A DNA stretch of 64,000 nucleotides from Nitrospirota bacterium (GTDB taxonomy: Bacteria; Nitrospirota; Thermodesulfovibrionia; Thermodesulfovibrionales; JdFR-88), in NCBI GenBank assembly GCA_021840255.1, contig JAKBYX010000011.1, positions 1-64,000 on the forward strand. The letters are read 5' to 3'. The notes below the pieces were generated by a model that made no database searches, was not told where the DNA came from, and was given only the letters and a program-made list of their open reading frames with translations. Made by a program: the position numbers and the translations under genes. How positions within the stretch are numbered: the first letter of the stretch is position 1; the number at the start of each line of letters is the position of its first letter. Positions 37,993 to 47,935 of the stretch are shown one piece after another.

Positions 37993-39141
37993 ATGCGCAC
38001 GCCAGACGAAAAGGGCCTGCTTGTCTTTTTGATGATCCCTTTTTTTCTTTTCCTTCTGGTCTCCGCCGTCCATGCCGAGGATGTGAAAGGCAAGTACAGG
38101 AACATACAGAAAGAGATAAAAAAGCAGGAAGAGAACTTGCGGCAAGCCAACCAGCAGGAGTCTTCCATCTCGGACCAGTTGCAGGCCATAAACGGTGAAG
38201 TGTCCAAATATGAGGGGCGGCTTGATGCGGAAAAAAAACGTCTGGCTTCAATAAACAGAAAGATCGGACTGACCGATGCCGGCATCAAAAAAACAAGGCA
38301 GGAACTCCTTAAACATCAGAACTGGTTGAAGGCCAAGCTCATCGGCCTCTGGAAAAACGGGCAGGCGCAGGACATTGTCATGCTGCTGGGCGCGGATGAC
38401 ATGGGCTCTTTTTTAAGGAGGTGGAGCTACCTGGAGGTCATGGCGGAACAGGAGAAGAAAGATGAGGACTCTTATAGCGCCTCGTTGAACGAACTGCAGG
38501 GGCAGGAAGCCTCGCTTTCCAGTCTTGTTTCCGGCCTGAGGCGGGAAGCATCCAGGGCCGCCCTTGTCAAAAGCCGGTTGGATATGAAGAGGCAGGAAAA
38601 ACGGAACCTCCTCGTTTCGATCAGAAGCCAGAAAGCAAGCTATGAGGCCATGCTCGAAGGACTTAAGGAGGCCTCCCGCAAGCTTCTTGCCGTCATTAAC
38701 CGCTCAAATATCAGCTCCTCTTACAATGGCAAAGGGTTCCAGGGCATGAAAAGCAGGCTGCCGTGGCCTGTGCTGGGCACTGTCGTGTTCCGTTACGGCC
38801 GCGGCACGGACCCGGTGTTCGGAACTCCCATATTCAGAAACGGCATCTACATAAGGACGGCGGCCAACGCAAAGGTCCGGAGTATATTCGAGGGCAAGGT
38901 CATATATGCTGATTGGTTCAAGGGTTACGGGCAGTTGGTGATAATAAACCACGGGGGTGGCTATAACAGTCTTTACGCCGGTCTCAATGAGATTTTTTTG
39001 AAGGTTGGGGATATAATAATGGGAGGGGCCCCGGTCGGCAGGGCCGGTGGATCCGTAATGGTGAATGGGCCTTCTCTGTATTTTGAGGTAAGATACAGGG
39101 GCAAGCCGCTTGATCCCATGCAGTGGCTGGCCAGAAATTGA
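37993..39141 (+). CDS. envC: Murein hydrolase activator EnvC-like (M23 domain)
   Basis: Coiled coil, then GTPIFRNGIYIRTAANAKVRSIFEGKVIYADWFKGYGQLVIINHGGGYNSLYAGL. Confidence 0.9.
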   Translation: MRTPDEKGLLVFLMIPFFLFLLVSAVHAEDVKGKYRNIQKEIKKQEENLRQANQQESSISDQLQAINGEVSKYEGRLDAEKKRLASINRKIGLTDAGIKKTRQELLKHQNWLKAKLIGLWKNGQAQDIVMLLGADDMGSFLRRWSYLEVMAEQEKKDEDSYSASLNELQGQEASLSSLVSGLRREASRAALVKSRLDMKRQEKRNLLVSIRSQKASYEAMLEGLKEASRKLLAVINRSNISSSYNGKGFQGMKSRLPWPVLGTVVFRYGRGTDPVFGTPIFRNGIYIRTAANAKVRSIFEGKVIYADWFKGYGQLVIINHGGGYNSLYAGLNEIFLKVGDIIMGGAPVGRAGGSVMVNGPSLYFEVRYRGKPLDPMQWLARN

Positions 39142-39211
39142 TCGTCTTTACTATTCCTTGATGGTGAAAAACGGGCCGCGATGGAATAACTATTTGGAGG
39201 TGTTCAGGCAA

Positions 39212-40531
39212 ATGTCCTTTAATTTAAAGAAGAGGAAAATATGGATCGCGGCATTGGCCGTGAGCCTGGTTGCTGCTTTTGCCGCGATGACGCTCTGGAC
39301 TGACAGCTATGTCAGCGCAGGCGAGAACAACAATTACAGCCAATTGAAGGTTTTCACCGAGGTGCTCGAAGCGGTTGAGGCCAATTATGTGAAGGTGCCG
39401 GACACGAAAAAGCTGATATACGGCGCCATAAACGGCATGATAGACTCGCTGGACCCGCATTCAGGGTTCATGCCCCCGGATGCTTATAAAGATATGCAGA
39501 TAGACACCAATGGGCAGTTCGGCGGCTTGGGCATGGAGATAGGAGTAAAAAACCGTGCACTGACCGTGGTATCCCCCATAGAGGACACGCCTGCGTACAA
39601 GGCGGGCATTAAAGCCGGGGACAAGATTCTCAAGATAGACGGAGCTCCTACCGGTGACATGACGATATTCGACGCGGTCAAGAAGATGCGCGGGCCGGTG
39701 GGGACCTCCGTGACCCTCTCGATCTTCCGCGAGGGTTTTTCCACGGCGCATGATTTTAAGCTTGTGAGGGCCATAATAAAAATAAAGAGCGTTAAATGGA
39801 AGATGCTGGACAAGAACAACGGCATCGGTTATATAAAGCTCACCGAGTTCCAGGAGCATTCCGCGCAGGATATGGCCGCGGCCCTGAAGCAACTGAAAGA
39901 CGAAGGGATGAGATCCCTGATACTGGATCTGAGGAACAATCCCGGAGGGCTCCTGAACAGCGCGGTCGCGGTAGCCGGACAGTTCCTGCCCCCGGGCAAA
40001 CTGGTCGTCTACATCAAGGGAAGAACAGGCCCCAGAACTGACTACAACACCAGCAGCCAATACCCCACGTACGACCATATGCAGATGATAGTGCTTGTCA
40101 ACGAGGGCAGCGCAAGCGCCTCCGAGATCGTGTCCGGTGCCCTCAAGGACTGGAAAAGAGCGGTCATCCTGGGTACCCAGACATTCGGGAAGGGTTCCGT
40201 GCAGACTGTAATACCCCTCAGCGATGGTTCAGCCCTAAGGCTTACTACAGCCATGTATTATACGCCCAGCGGCGTCTCTATACAGAACATTGGTATTACG
40301 CCGGACATAAGGGTGCAACTGGCCGCCGTGGACGGGGCCAAAGAGCATCCGGTCATAAGGGAGCGTGACCTTAAGAACCATCTCGGAGCCAGCACTGTCA
40401 AAGGGGCGAAAAAGGAAGAAGAGGTCATGTCGTTTTCTCCTCTGAAGCCGAAAGATGATACCCAGCTCCAGAGGGCTTTGGACATACTGAAGACCTGGGG
40501 CATATTCCAGAAGTCAGAAAAGGCCGCCTGA
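39212..40531 (+). CDS. ctpA: S41 family carboxyl-terminal processing protease
   Basis: PDZ domain, LILDLRNNPGGLLNSAV, NEGSASASEIVSGALKDWKRAVILGTQTFGKGSVQ. Confidence 0.94.
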   Translation: MSFNLKKRKIWIAALAVSLVAAFAAMTLWTDSYVSAGENNNYSQLKVFTEVLEAVEANYVKVPDTKKLIYGAINGMIDSLDPHSGFMPPDAYKDMQIDTNGQFGGLGMEIGVKNRALTVVSPIEDTPAYKAGIKAGDKILKIDGAPTGDMTIFDAVKKMRGPVGTSVTLSIFREGFSTAHDFKLVRAIIKIKSVKWKMLDKNNGIGYIKLTEFQEHSAQDMAAALKQLKDEGMRSLILDLRNNPGGLLNSAVAVAGQFLPPGKLVVYIKGRTGPRTDYNTSSQYPTYDHMQMIVLVNEGSASASEIVSGALKDWKRAVILGTQTFGKGSVQTVIPLSDGSALRLTTAMYYTPSGVSIQNIGITPDIRVQLAAVDGAKEHPVIRERDLKNHLGASTVKGAKKEEEVMSFSPLKPKDDTQLQRALDILKTWGIFQKSEKAA

Positions 40532-40542
40532 GCGCGGCCTTT
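40519..40542 (+). terminator. Hairpin overlapping ctpA stop
   Basis: AAAGGCCGC-CTGAGC-GCGGCCTTT. Confidence 0.6.
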
Positions 40543-40564
40543 CGCCTTCCAATAAAGAAAAAGA

Positions 40565-41266
40565 ATGTCCAGGGTCATTTTTGATATCGAGACCGCAGGC
40601 GGCGATTTTGATGCCCTGGAGGCCCCCTTCAGGGATTACTTCCTCCGCTTTGCGGAATCGGATGAGGACGTTGCCGCTGCAAAGGACAGCCTTTCCTTTT
40701 ATCCGCTCACTGCGGAGATAGTGGCCATCGGAATGCTGAACCCTGACAGCGGCAAAGGCGCGGTCTATTACCAGGCCCCTCGTGTCGATCTCGAAGACAA
40801 AGAGCCCATGCTGCCCTTTGAGGAAGACGGCATCCTTTATGAGGCCGGCTCCGAAGAGCAGGTGCTCCATAAGTTCTGGCAGGCCGTTAAAAGCTATGAC
40901 CAGTTTGTCACCTTTAACGGGCGGGTTTTCGACTGCCCTTTCATCCTGACGCGTTCGGCCCTTTACAGGGTAAAGCCGTTGCGTGACCTTATGCCCAACC
41001 GGTACAACGGGGCGCACATAGACCTGATGGACCAGCTCACTTTTTTCGGCGCGGTGCGCAGGCGCTTCAGCCTGGATCTGTGGTGCAGGTTCTTTGGGAT
41101 AAAAAGCCCCAAGGAAGAGACCTGCGGCCATGAAGTAAAAGAACTGTTCAGGGCGGGCAGGTGCCTGGACATAGCCAGGTATTGCGCCGGGGACCTGAAG
41201 GCCACGAAATCACTTCTGGAATACTGGCAGAATTACATCAAATACCCTCCGGGGTGCAACAGGTAA
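40565..41266 (+). CDS. Ribonuclease H-like 3'-5' exonuclease domain protein
   Basis: VIFDIETAGGDFD, FVTFNGRVFDCPFILTRS, CAGDLKATKSLLEYW. Confidence 0.75.
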   Translation: MSRVIFDIETAGGDFDALEAPFRDYFLRFAESDEDVAAAKDSLSFYPLTAEIVAIGMLNPDSGKGAVYYQAPRVDLEDKEPMLPFEEDGILYEAGSEEQVLHKFWQAVKSYDQFVTFNGRVFDCPFILTRSALYRVKPLRDLMPNRYNGAHIDLMDQLTFFGAVRRRFSLDLWCRFFGIKSPKEETCGHEVKELFRAGRCLDIARYCAGDLKATKSLLEYWQNYIKYPPGCNR

Positions 41267-41288
41267 GGAAAAGAAAAACAAAACAAAA

Positions 41289-41492
41289 ATGTGCGAACTT
41301 AACGCGTATCTGATCACCGGGGACAAGGAAGACCTCTATCTTGAGAGTGTGGACGTAATAAGGCCGGAAGAGGGGGCCGTCTATTTAAGGAGCCTGTTCG
41401 GGGAAGAGAGGCATTTCCAGGGGAGGATAAAGGAGATCCAGGCCATAAAGCGGAAGATCCTCCTTGAGCCTTCATGTCCTTCAGGCTTATAG
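41289..41492 (+). CDS. CooT family nickel-binding protein
   Basis: MCELNAYLITGDKEDLYLESVDVIRPEEGAVYLRSLFGEERHFQGRIKEIQ. Confidence 0.78.
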   Translation: MCELNAYLITGDKEDLYLESVDVIRPEEGAVYLRSLFGEERHFQGRIKEIQAIKRKILLEPSCPSGL

Positions 41493-42349
41493 ATTCAGGG
41501 ACCTGCGGGGCCGCCTTCAACATGGCCCTTGACGAGGCGCTGGCCCGTTCGGTAAAGGAAGGCCTCGCTCCCCCGGCCATACGTTTCTACGGCTGGGACC
41601 GCCCCTCACTGAGTCTTGGCCGTTTCCAAAAAAAGGAGCATTTTTCCCACAATAAAGCCGGGCTTGACCTGCAGTTCATCAAAGAAAGCGGCATCCCGGT
41701 GGTGGTCCGTCCCACAGGTGGGAGGGCCGTCCTCCACGGCAATGAGCTGACCTACAGCCTGGTTTCCTGTTACGAAGGCGCATTCGAGGGGAAAGACCTC
41801 TTCGGATGTTATGCCGTTATAAGCCAGGCCATGGAGCGGGCGTTGCGGCGTTTTGGCGTCCCGGTAGAAGTGAAAATGAACCGGGCGAGCGTTGCCAGCG
41901 GCATGGCCCAGGGGTTTTTAGCGGGCGGATACAAAGAAAAAAGGGAAAGAGATGATCCGGGAGATAACCACTTGGCCGGGGGCAAAAGGCCGGGCAGGAC
42001 CTTACCTTGCTTCGGGTCCGTGTCCTACGCGGAGATGACCGCAAACGGCAGAAAGATCGTAGGGTCCGCGCAGAGACGGTGGACGGAAGGCTTTTTGCAG
42101 CAGGGGTCCATACCGTTTGAAATTGACGGGCATCTGGGGGAAAAGGTATTTCGGGGATGTTTTGATCCTCGAATGATGGCGGGCCTGGCAACGCTGGTAC
42201 CGGGCGCAAACCTCGCTCTTTTTAAGCGGTTTCTTGCGGAGGAGTTTGAGGAGGTCCTTGGGGTTCCTCTGGCGCCGTCGGAGCCGGCCCCCCAGGAGCT
42301 TGCTCTTGCCGGGGAGCTTCTGCCGGGATATGAGTCCGCGTGTTTCTGA
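41474..42349 (+). CDS. Lipoate-protein ligase A / octanoyltransferase family protein
   Basis: RFYGWDRPSLSLGRFQ, PVVVRPTGGRAVLHGNELTYS, GRKIVGSAQRR. Confidence 0.9.
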   Translation: MSFRLIDSGTCGAAFNMALDEALARSVKEGLAPPAIRFYGWDRPSLSLGRFQKKEHFSHNKAGLDLQFIKESGIPVVVRPTGGRAVLHGNELTYSLVSCYEGAFEGKDLFGCYAVISQAMERALRRFGVPVEVKMNRASVASGMAQGFLAGGYKEKRERDDPGDNHLAGGKRPGRTLPCFGSVSYAEMTANGRKIVGSAQRRWTEGFLQQGSIPFEIDGHLGEKVFRGCFDPRMMAGLATLVPGANLALFKRFLAEEFEEVLGVPLAPSEPAPQELALAGELLPGYESACF

Positions 42350-43229
42350 AATAATAGGAAAAAGCGCTTCCTAAAAGAGAAAGCCCCATATAGCGTCCAA
42401 GGGCATAGCTTGCGATCTGGTATGGCAATATGATTACGATGCCTATGATGGGGATCAGCTTGAACGGATACCCGATCACAAAAAGAAGGAACATGGCCAT
42501 CCCGTAAGCGGTCAGCAGTGCGCTGTACCCCCAGAATCCCTTGGGGTGATCGGAGAGGAACCTTGCCGCTTTCCTGATCGACGGCCATGCCCGCTCCCCA
42601 TCCATCACTACAATGCTTGCCCCGTAAGCCCCAAGCGTCAGGCTTCCATAAACCGCAAGCAGCCCGGCCAGCAAGATGAACATATTCAGGAGGACCTCAA
42701 GCATCAGCCCCAGGAAAGAGCTTGCCTGTTTGAGGGCGTCCGAAAGATAGACCGCTCCGCCCACGGCCACCCCCAGCACAATGAAGGCGGCGAGGGTGAA
42801 AACCCCAAGCAGCATATAGAAGTTGGCAAGGGGGGTGAAATGCTTTTTTGCCTCAAGGAAAAAGAGTTTGAGCCTGAAAGTCTCTTTCCTGTTTTCAAGT
42901 GTGCGGGCTATAATTCCCATAGACCCTGCGACAACGTACATCCATATGAAAGCCGCAAAAATGGCGTAAATAAAGATGCTGGCCAGCACAAGAGCGGCAA
43001 CCCAGACATACCCGCTCATAAAGGCTTCCTTCAGGCTTTCGAGGAACTGGCCGGCATTGGCGGCCGCAAGCTCGATGCCTGCAACCATTATGGCAATAAA
43101 GAGCGGTATGCCTACTATAATGAAAAAGGCCGCCAGGTTCAGGATAGAGGCAGCTACTCTCAGGAGTACCAGGTGCCACCTGTGATTTATTACTGAGAAC
43201 CCTTCTTTTGCGGAATCGGAAAAAGTCAT
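42222..43229 (-). CDS. Multi-TM membrane protein, Pro/Gln/Glu-rich C-terminus
   Basis: Several hydrophobic helices; Met at 43229 preferred. Confidence 0.65.
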   Translation of the reverse strand: MTFSDSAKEGFSVINHRWHLVLLRVAASILNLAAFFIIVGIPLFIAIMVAGIELAAANAGQFLESLKEAFMSGYVWVAALVLASIFIYAIFAAFIWMYVVAGSMGIIARTLENRKETFRLKLFFLEAKKHFTPLANFYMLLGVFTLAAFIVLGVAVGGAVYLSDALKQASSFLGLMLEVLLNMFILLAGLLAVYGSLTLGAYGASIVVMDGERAWPSIRKAARFLSDHPKGFWGYSALLTAYGMAMFLLFVIGYPFKLIPIIGIVIILPYQIASYALGRYMGLSLLGSAFSYYFRNTRTHIPAEAPRQEQAPGGPAPTAPEEPQGPPQTPPQETA

Positions 43230-43322
43230 GTTTTTAATTCTACCAGACTCCGGATAAAAAAAAGATGCGGACTGGAAAAAGGCGGGGTTGGCACGGTTTG
43301 CGCATTGCGGCATTGATTTTTT

Positions 43323-43970
43323 TCAGGGAAGCGGACGGAGGTACGCGCGGGCGGGGGCGGCTTCCAGCCCCTCTATCTTGAGAGGCAGGCATATGAGCTC
43401 ATAGTCTCCGGGGACGGCCATGGAGAGGTCCAACGCCTCGATTATCCATATCCCGGCCTCAAGGAGTATTTTGTGCACCAGGGTCCCTCCGCTTAGTCCG
43501 CCCACGGACAGGTAGTCGATCCCGACGGCGCGGACCTTTTTTTGGGCCAGAAAATTCGCGGCCTCTGCTCCAAGGTGTATGAATTCCTTGCGGAAAAGAC
43601 CAGGAGAGCGGCCCCATAAGGCGGAGTTTTCCGTTTTAAAGAGTATCCTTTCTCCCTGGCGTATGCCCTGCGTTTCCAGTTCCTCCTGCCCGATCTCGCC
43701 GCTGCCGCCATTAGTGCCCTTGGCGAGTATCACCCTGGCTGGGCCCAGCAAGGCGCCAGGCGGAATCCCGGCAATGCCGGTTGCCCCTGGAATATAATGG
43801 AGGGGGGCATCCACGTGCGTTCCGGAATGGGCACCCATGGTGATACGGGAGACGTTCGCTTCATCCCCAGCCTCGATGTCCTGCAGTTTCTCCAGCTCAA
43901 CCCGCGGGTCTCCCGGCCAAACCGCCATACCTGCTCTTATCGTGACAGAGATGTCTATCAATGTGTCCAT
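43323..43970 (-). CDS. Cyclase family protein (kynurenine formamidase-like)
   Basis: IDISVTIRAGMAVWPGDP, GAHSGTHVDAPLHY. Confidence 0.9.
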   Translation of the reverse strand: MDTLIDISVTIRAGMAVWPGDPRVELEKLQDIEAGDEANVSRITMGAHSGTHVDAPLHYIPGATGIAGIPPGALLGPARVILAKGTNGGSGEIGQEELETQGIRQGERILFKTENSALWGRSPGLFRKEFIHLGAEAANFLAQKKVRAVGIDYLSVGGLSGGTLVHKILLEAGIWIIEALDLSMAVPGDYELICLPLKIEGLEAAPARAYLRPLP

Positions 43971-44090
43971 GGTATCCGCTATTTTTATGATAACGCCATT
44001 TGCTCTTTAAGCGTGGGGGTATTTTTATAATGTATGGAAATTGCAAAATTATTTTAAAATATATAACGTCCACAAGGAGGCAAAGCCTGA

Positions 44091-44915
44091 TTGGAAATTT
44101 CAAATGAGGGATCCGGATCCATGCAACAAAGGAAACACATCCGGTTGTCCGCCCATAACGCAAAATCTCTGAAAATAGCGCTCAGAAACAAGGCGCTCAG
44201 CGCCATTTCAAAAAAAGTCAGATTAAGAGACATAAGCATAGGAGGGGTGGGGCTGCACATCCCGGACGCCCAGACGATAATTTCCGAAGCCATTTATATG
44301 GAGTTTGCCATCCTTCTGCCTAATGAGGAGATCTGCTGGCTTGCCGGAAAGGTCGTCTATGTGAACGGCGATATCTGCGGTATCCAGTTCCGGGAAGATT
44401 TTGAGCAAAAGAAACTCTCCCGGCACATCCTGCAAATAGAGAGGGAACTGCGCGGCTATGAGAAATGGGGAGGAGGCCGCGGGCATACCGCGCTCAGCCT
44501 GGACATTCTTGAAGCCGTATGGGGAGAGGCGGCTGCCCCTGAAGGGAAAAAGATACTTTTTGTTTCCTCTGCAGGCGAACCTCCTTCATTTTTCACTGGG
44601 GGATATGAGATAAAAGTGCTAAGGGAGCTTGGAGAATGGAAAAAATTTTATCCTGACCTTGTTTTTGTGGATTCAGACAACCTGACGTTCGGCGCTTATC
44701 TCCAGTTCCAGGATATGGAACGTCATCCGTTGATCAGGGAGACCCCCGTTTTTATATTTACCAACAGCGATCACGAGGCGCGCTATTTCACCGTTAAGGT
44801 CAGCTCCGGTGAGAGCTTTTCATGTTCAATGCCGAAAGAACGGTTCAAAAAAGAGATTCCCGGCATCATGAACCTTCTTTTAAGCAAATATGGGAGGCGG
44901 GGCCGTTATATTTAA
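44091..44915 (+). CDS. PilZ domain protein with degenerate receiver-like C-terminus
   Basis: QQRKHIRLSAHN and DISIGGVGLHIP PilZ motifs; C-terminal KILFVSSAG..DLVFVDSDN..TPVFIFTNS. Confidence 0.7.
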   Translation: MEISNEGSGSMQQRKHIRLSAHNAKSLKIALRNKALSAISKKVRLRDISIGGVGLHIPDAQTIISEAIYMEFAILLPNEEICWLAGKVVYVNGDICGIQFREDFEQKKLSRHILQIERELRGYEKWGGGRGHTALSLDILEAVWGEAAAPEGKKILFVSSAGEPPSFFTGGYEIKVLRELGEWKKFYPDLVFVDSDNLTFGAYLQFQDMERHPLIRETPVFIFTNSDHEARYFTVKVSSGESFSCSMPKERFKKEIPGIMNLLLSKYGRRGRYI

Positions 44916-44966
44916 CTTGCAATTCTCCGCAGCTTGCTGCATGGCGATTCATTCGAGAAAGAGGTT

Positions 44967-46325
44967 TTATCCGATATCGTATTTGGCCAAGCGGTGCCTG
45001 AAGGAGCGGAAGCTCAAGCCAAGGAGCTTGGCGGCCTCCGCTTTTCGTCCGCCTGATTGGCCCAGCGCCTTAAGCAGATAGTCTTTTTCCAGCCCTTCAA
45101 GGAGTGTTTCCAACGCGAACCCATTGCCTATTTCATCCAGGTGTCGCTGCCTTCCGGAACAATCGCCGGTTATCTCGTCAGGGACGTCCTGTACGCTTAT
45201 GACGTCCTGGTCACTAAACAGCAGTATTCTCTCCACGATGTTTTCAAGCTCCCGGATGTTCCCCCTCCATGTGTGGTTGATAAGCAGTTCGAGGGCGCCT
45301 TTTCCAAAACGTTTTTCTTTTTCCCGCTTTTTCAGAAAATGCTCGATCAAGGCCGGGATGTCCTCTTTCCGCTCCCGCAAGGGGGGCAGATGGACCGGGA
45401 TGGCGTTCAGCCTGTAAAAGAGGTCCTCCCTGAAAGAGCCGTTCCTGACGGCCTCTTTTAAATCCTTATTGGTGGCGGAAAGGATTCTCACCTCCACGGT
45501 TATGTCCGTTGTGCTTCCCAGCCTTCGGAATGTGCCGGTTTCGATGACGCGCAGGAGCTTTGATTGAAGCTGCACGCTCATCTCGGCTATCTCATCCAGG
45601 AAGAGCGTCCCCTTGTCCGCCACCTCGAAATAGCCCTGCTTGTTCTGCGCGGCCCCGGTAAAGGCCCCTCTCATGTACCCGAAAAGTTCGCTTTCAAGCA
45701 GCCCTTCGGGAAGGTTGGCGCAGTTTATGGCCACAAAATTGGCGTCCTTCCTTGGGCCCAGGTTATGGATGGCATTGGCGATCAGGTCCTTGCCGGTGCC
45801 CGATTCCCCGGTTATAAGTACGCTGGCCCTGCTTTCAGCCACACGGGGGAGCATACGGAGGATCTCTTTCATCCGCGGGCTTCTGGCCACGATGTTCTCA
45901 TCCGTTCCGGCCTCGGCCCTCTGGCGCAAAAGAGAAAGCTGCCTCTGCATCTTCTGCTTGTCCAGCGCCTTGTTGACCATGATCCGTATCTCGTCTATCT
46001 TGAACGGCTTATGGACATAGCCGTAGGCGCCCATTTTCATCGCTTCCACGGTGGACTCCATTGTGCCGAAGGCGGTTATCATAATGATCGCAGTGTCCGG
46101 GCTGATCTCCCTCGCCCGTTTGAGTATTCCAAAGCCATCCACGCCCGGCATTCTTATGTCCGTGATCACCAGGTTGAATATCTCGCTTTCGAGGGATTGA
46201 ATGCCCTGGGTGCCATCCGCCGCAGTGAGGACGTCAAACCCCTCCTGTTCAAGGAGCATCTTTATGATCTCCCTCATGTGTCTCTCGTCTTCCACAACGA
46301 GTATCTTTTCTTTTTGCTTAGACAT
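44967..46325 (-). CDS. pilR: Sigma-54-dependent response regulator (PilR/NtrC family)
   Basis: Receiver VEDERHMREII..VITDIRMPG; GESGTGKDLIANAIH, GAFTGA, C-terminal HTH. Confidence 0.9.
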   Translation of the reverse strand: MSKQKEKILVVEDERHMREIIKMLLEQEGFDVLTAADGTQGIQSLESEIFNLVITDIRMPGVDGFGILKRAREISPDTAIIMITAFGTMESTVEAMKMGAYGYVHKPFKIDEIRIMVNKALDKQKMQRQLSLLRQRAEAGTDENIVARSPRMKEILRMLPRVAESRASVLITGESGTGKDLIANAIHNLGPRKDANFVAINCANLPEGLLESELFGYMRGAFTGAAQNKQGYFEVADKGTLFLDEIAEMSVQLQSKLLRVIETGTFRRLGSTTDITVEVRILSATNKDLKEAVRNGSFREDLFYRLNAIPVHLPPLRERKEDIPALIEHFLKKREKEKRFGKGALELLINHTWRGNIRELENIVERILLFSDQDVISVQDVPDEITGDCSGRQRHLDEIGNGFALETLLEGLEKDYLLKALGQSGGRKAEAAKLLGLSFRSFRHRLAKYDIG

Positions 46326-47919
46326 TCGCAGGCGCCTTTCCGCTCACAGGCAGAGTGACCGTGAACTCAGTCCCCCTGCCCGGTTCGCTTCTGAACCGGA
46401 TGTTGCCGCCGTGGTCTTCCATTATGCGCAGGGCTATGGACAGGCCCAGGCCCGTGCCCGCGTCCTTGGTGGTGAAGAACGGGAAAAAGACCTTTTCGGT
46501 GTCTTTAGGGTCTATGCCCTGGCCCGTATCGGCAAATTTTATTCTGACAACGCCGTTTTCTTTTTTCCCTGAAACGGTAAGCACACCACCGGCGGACCCG
46601 TTTGCGGACATCGCCTCGAAGGCGTTCAGGACAAGATTGTAAAAGACCTGCTGGAGCCGTCCGGGGTCCGCCGTCACGCGCAGGGTTTCTATGTCCGGCC
46701 TTATCACGACCCCGGCAGGGGCGGATTTGCCCAGTATCTCTAGGGTGCTCTTAAGAAGCACATCCAGTTCAACCGGCTCTGGTTCATTCTTTGCCGGTCT
46801 TGAGTACATAAGGAAATCCGTTATTATACGGTTAAGCCTGTCTGCCTCCGACAGGACCATCAGCATAAGGGATTCCTGCTGCTCGCTGCTGGTCCCTCCG
46901 CGATGGAGCATTTCAACCGCCCCCCTCAGGGAGGCCAGGGGGTTTCTTATTTCATGCGCTATGTTTGCCGAAAGCTCCCCGATGGCGGCCCATTTTTGCC
47001 TCAGCTGCATCTCCTGCTGCATCTTTTTTATTTCGGTCAGGTCGGAGAATATGCAGATATATCCCGTGGGCTCTCCCTGGGCGGTCTTCATGGCGGAAAT
47101 CGTAAGCCCGATCGTCTTTTTCCCCCCGGACATCTCTCCTTCAGCCCGTTCGAACGGCTTGTTCAGGTCCTTGATAAAGGGGAAGATGCTTTGTATCCGA
47201 ATATCTTCCTCCACTGCCCGGTCCAGCCCTGTTATGGCTTCACCGGCCCTGTTGAGCGACAATATCCTCCCCTCCGCGTCTGTTGTCATAAGGCCGCTTG
47301 GCATGTTCTCCGCCACTTCCTTGTTGAAGACGCTCAATTTCCTGAAATCCGTCAGCCTTTTTTCAAGGGTGAGGGAAGTTCTCTCAAGGCTGGAAGAAAG
47401 CTGGCCGGTCAGGTAGGCGCATACGTAAAGGGCCACTATGTTGGAAAAGATATTGTAAAGGAAATCTTTTTCATAGAGGACCAGCCCGTAAGGCACCGGT
47501 ATCATACGCCAGTACTGAAGGTCCAGCATTGCCCCGTATAAGATGCTCGACAAGGAGGCCGTCACAAACGCGGCCCTTTTGTCTATTACGGTCCCGGAGG
47601 CGATGACGATGAGGATAAGGAGAAAGGAAAACCAGCTCTCTATTCCCCCCGTGAAATAAATGAGGGCCAGCGCCGCGAAAACGTCCAGCACTACCTGGAC
47701 ATATGCGAATGGTTTAGGTTTCGCCCTTTGAAGCAGAAGGGCGTATATTATCGTCAGACCATAGAGGACCTCTATCAGGTTGAATACGGCCTTCGGGTAT
47801 GGAAATGCCCCATTGCCAATCGAGAAAAAGGCAAAGGACCCCAAAAGCACAGTCACGAAAAAGGCCCTGAAAGCGATTAGGGCCTTTATCTTTGACATAT
47901 GCGGGTCCGTCTTGCCCAT
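46318..47919 (-). CDS. pilS: PAS-domain sensor histidine kinase (PilS-like)
   Basis: Six-TM N-terminus, HEIRNPLASLRGAVEML, DTGQGIDPKDTEKVFFPFFTTKDAGTGLGLSIA. Confidence 0.88.
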   Translation of the reverse strand: MGKTDPHMSKIKALIAFRAFFVTVLLGSFAFFSIGNGAFPYPKAVFNLIEVLYGLTIIYALLLQRAKPKPFAYVQVVLDVFAALALIYFTGGIESWFSFLLILIVIASGTVIDKRAAFVTASLSSILYGAMLDLQYWRMIPVPYGLVLYEKDFLYNIFSNIVALYVCAYLTGQLSSSLERTSLTLEKRLTDFRKLSVFNKEVAENMPSGLMTTDAEGRILSLNRAGEAITGLDRAVEEDIRIQSIFPFIKDLNKPFERAEGEMSGGKKTIGLTISAMKTAQGEPTGYICIFSDLTEIKKMQQEMQLRQKWAAIGELSANIAHEIRNPLASLRGAVEMLHRGGTSSEQQESLMLMVLSEADRLNRIITDFLMYSRPAKNEPEPVELDVLLKSTLEILGKSAPAGVVIRPDIETLRVTADPGRLQQVFYNLVLNAFEAMSANGSAGGVLTVSGKKENGVVRIKFADTGQGIDPKDTEKVFFPFFTTKDAGTGLGLSIALRIMEDHGGNIRFRSEPGRGTEFTVTLPVSGKAPANV

Positions 47920-47935
47920 TTAAAACTGCCTTTTT

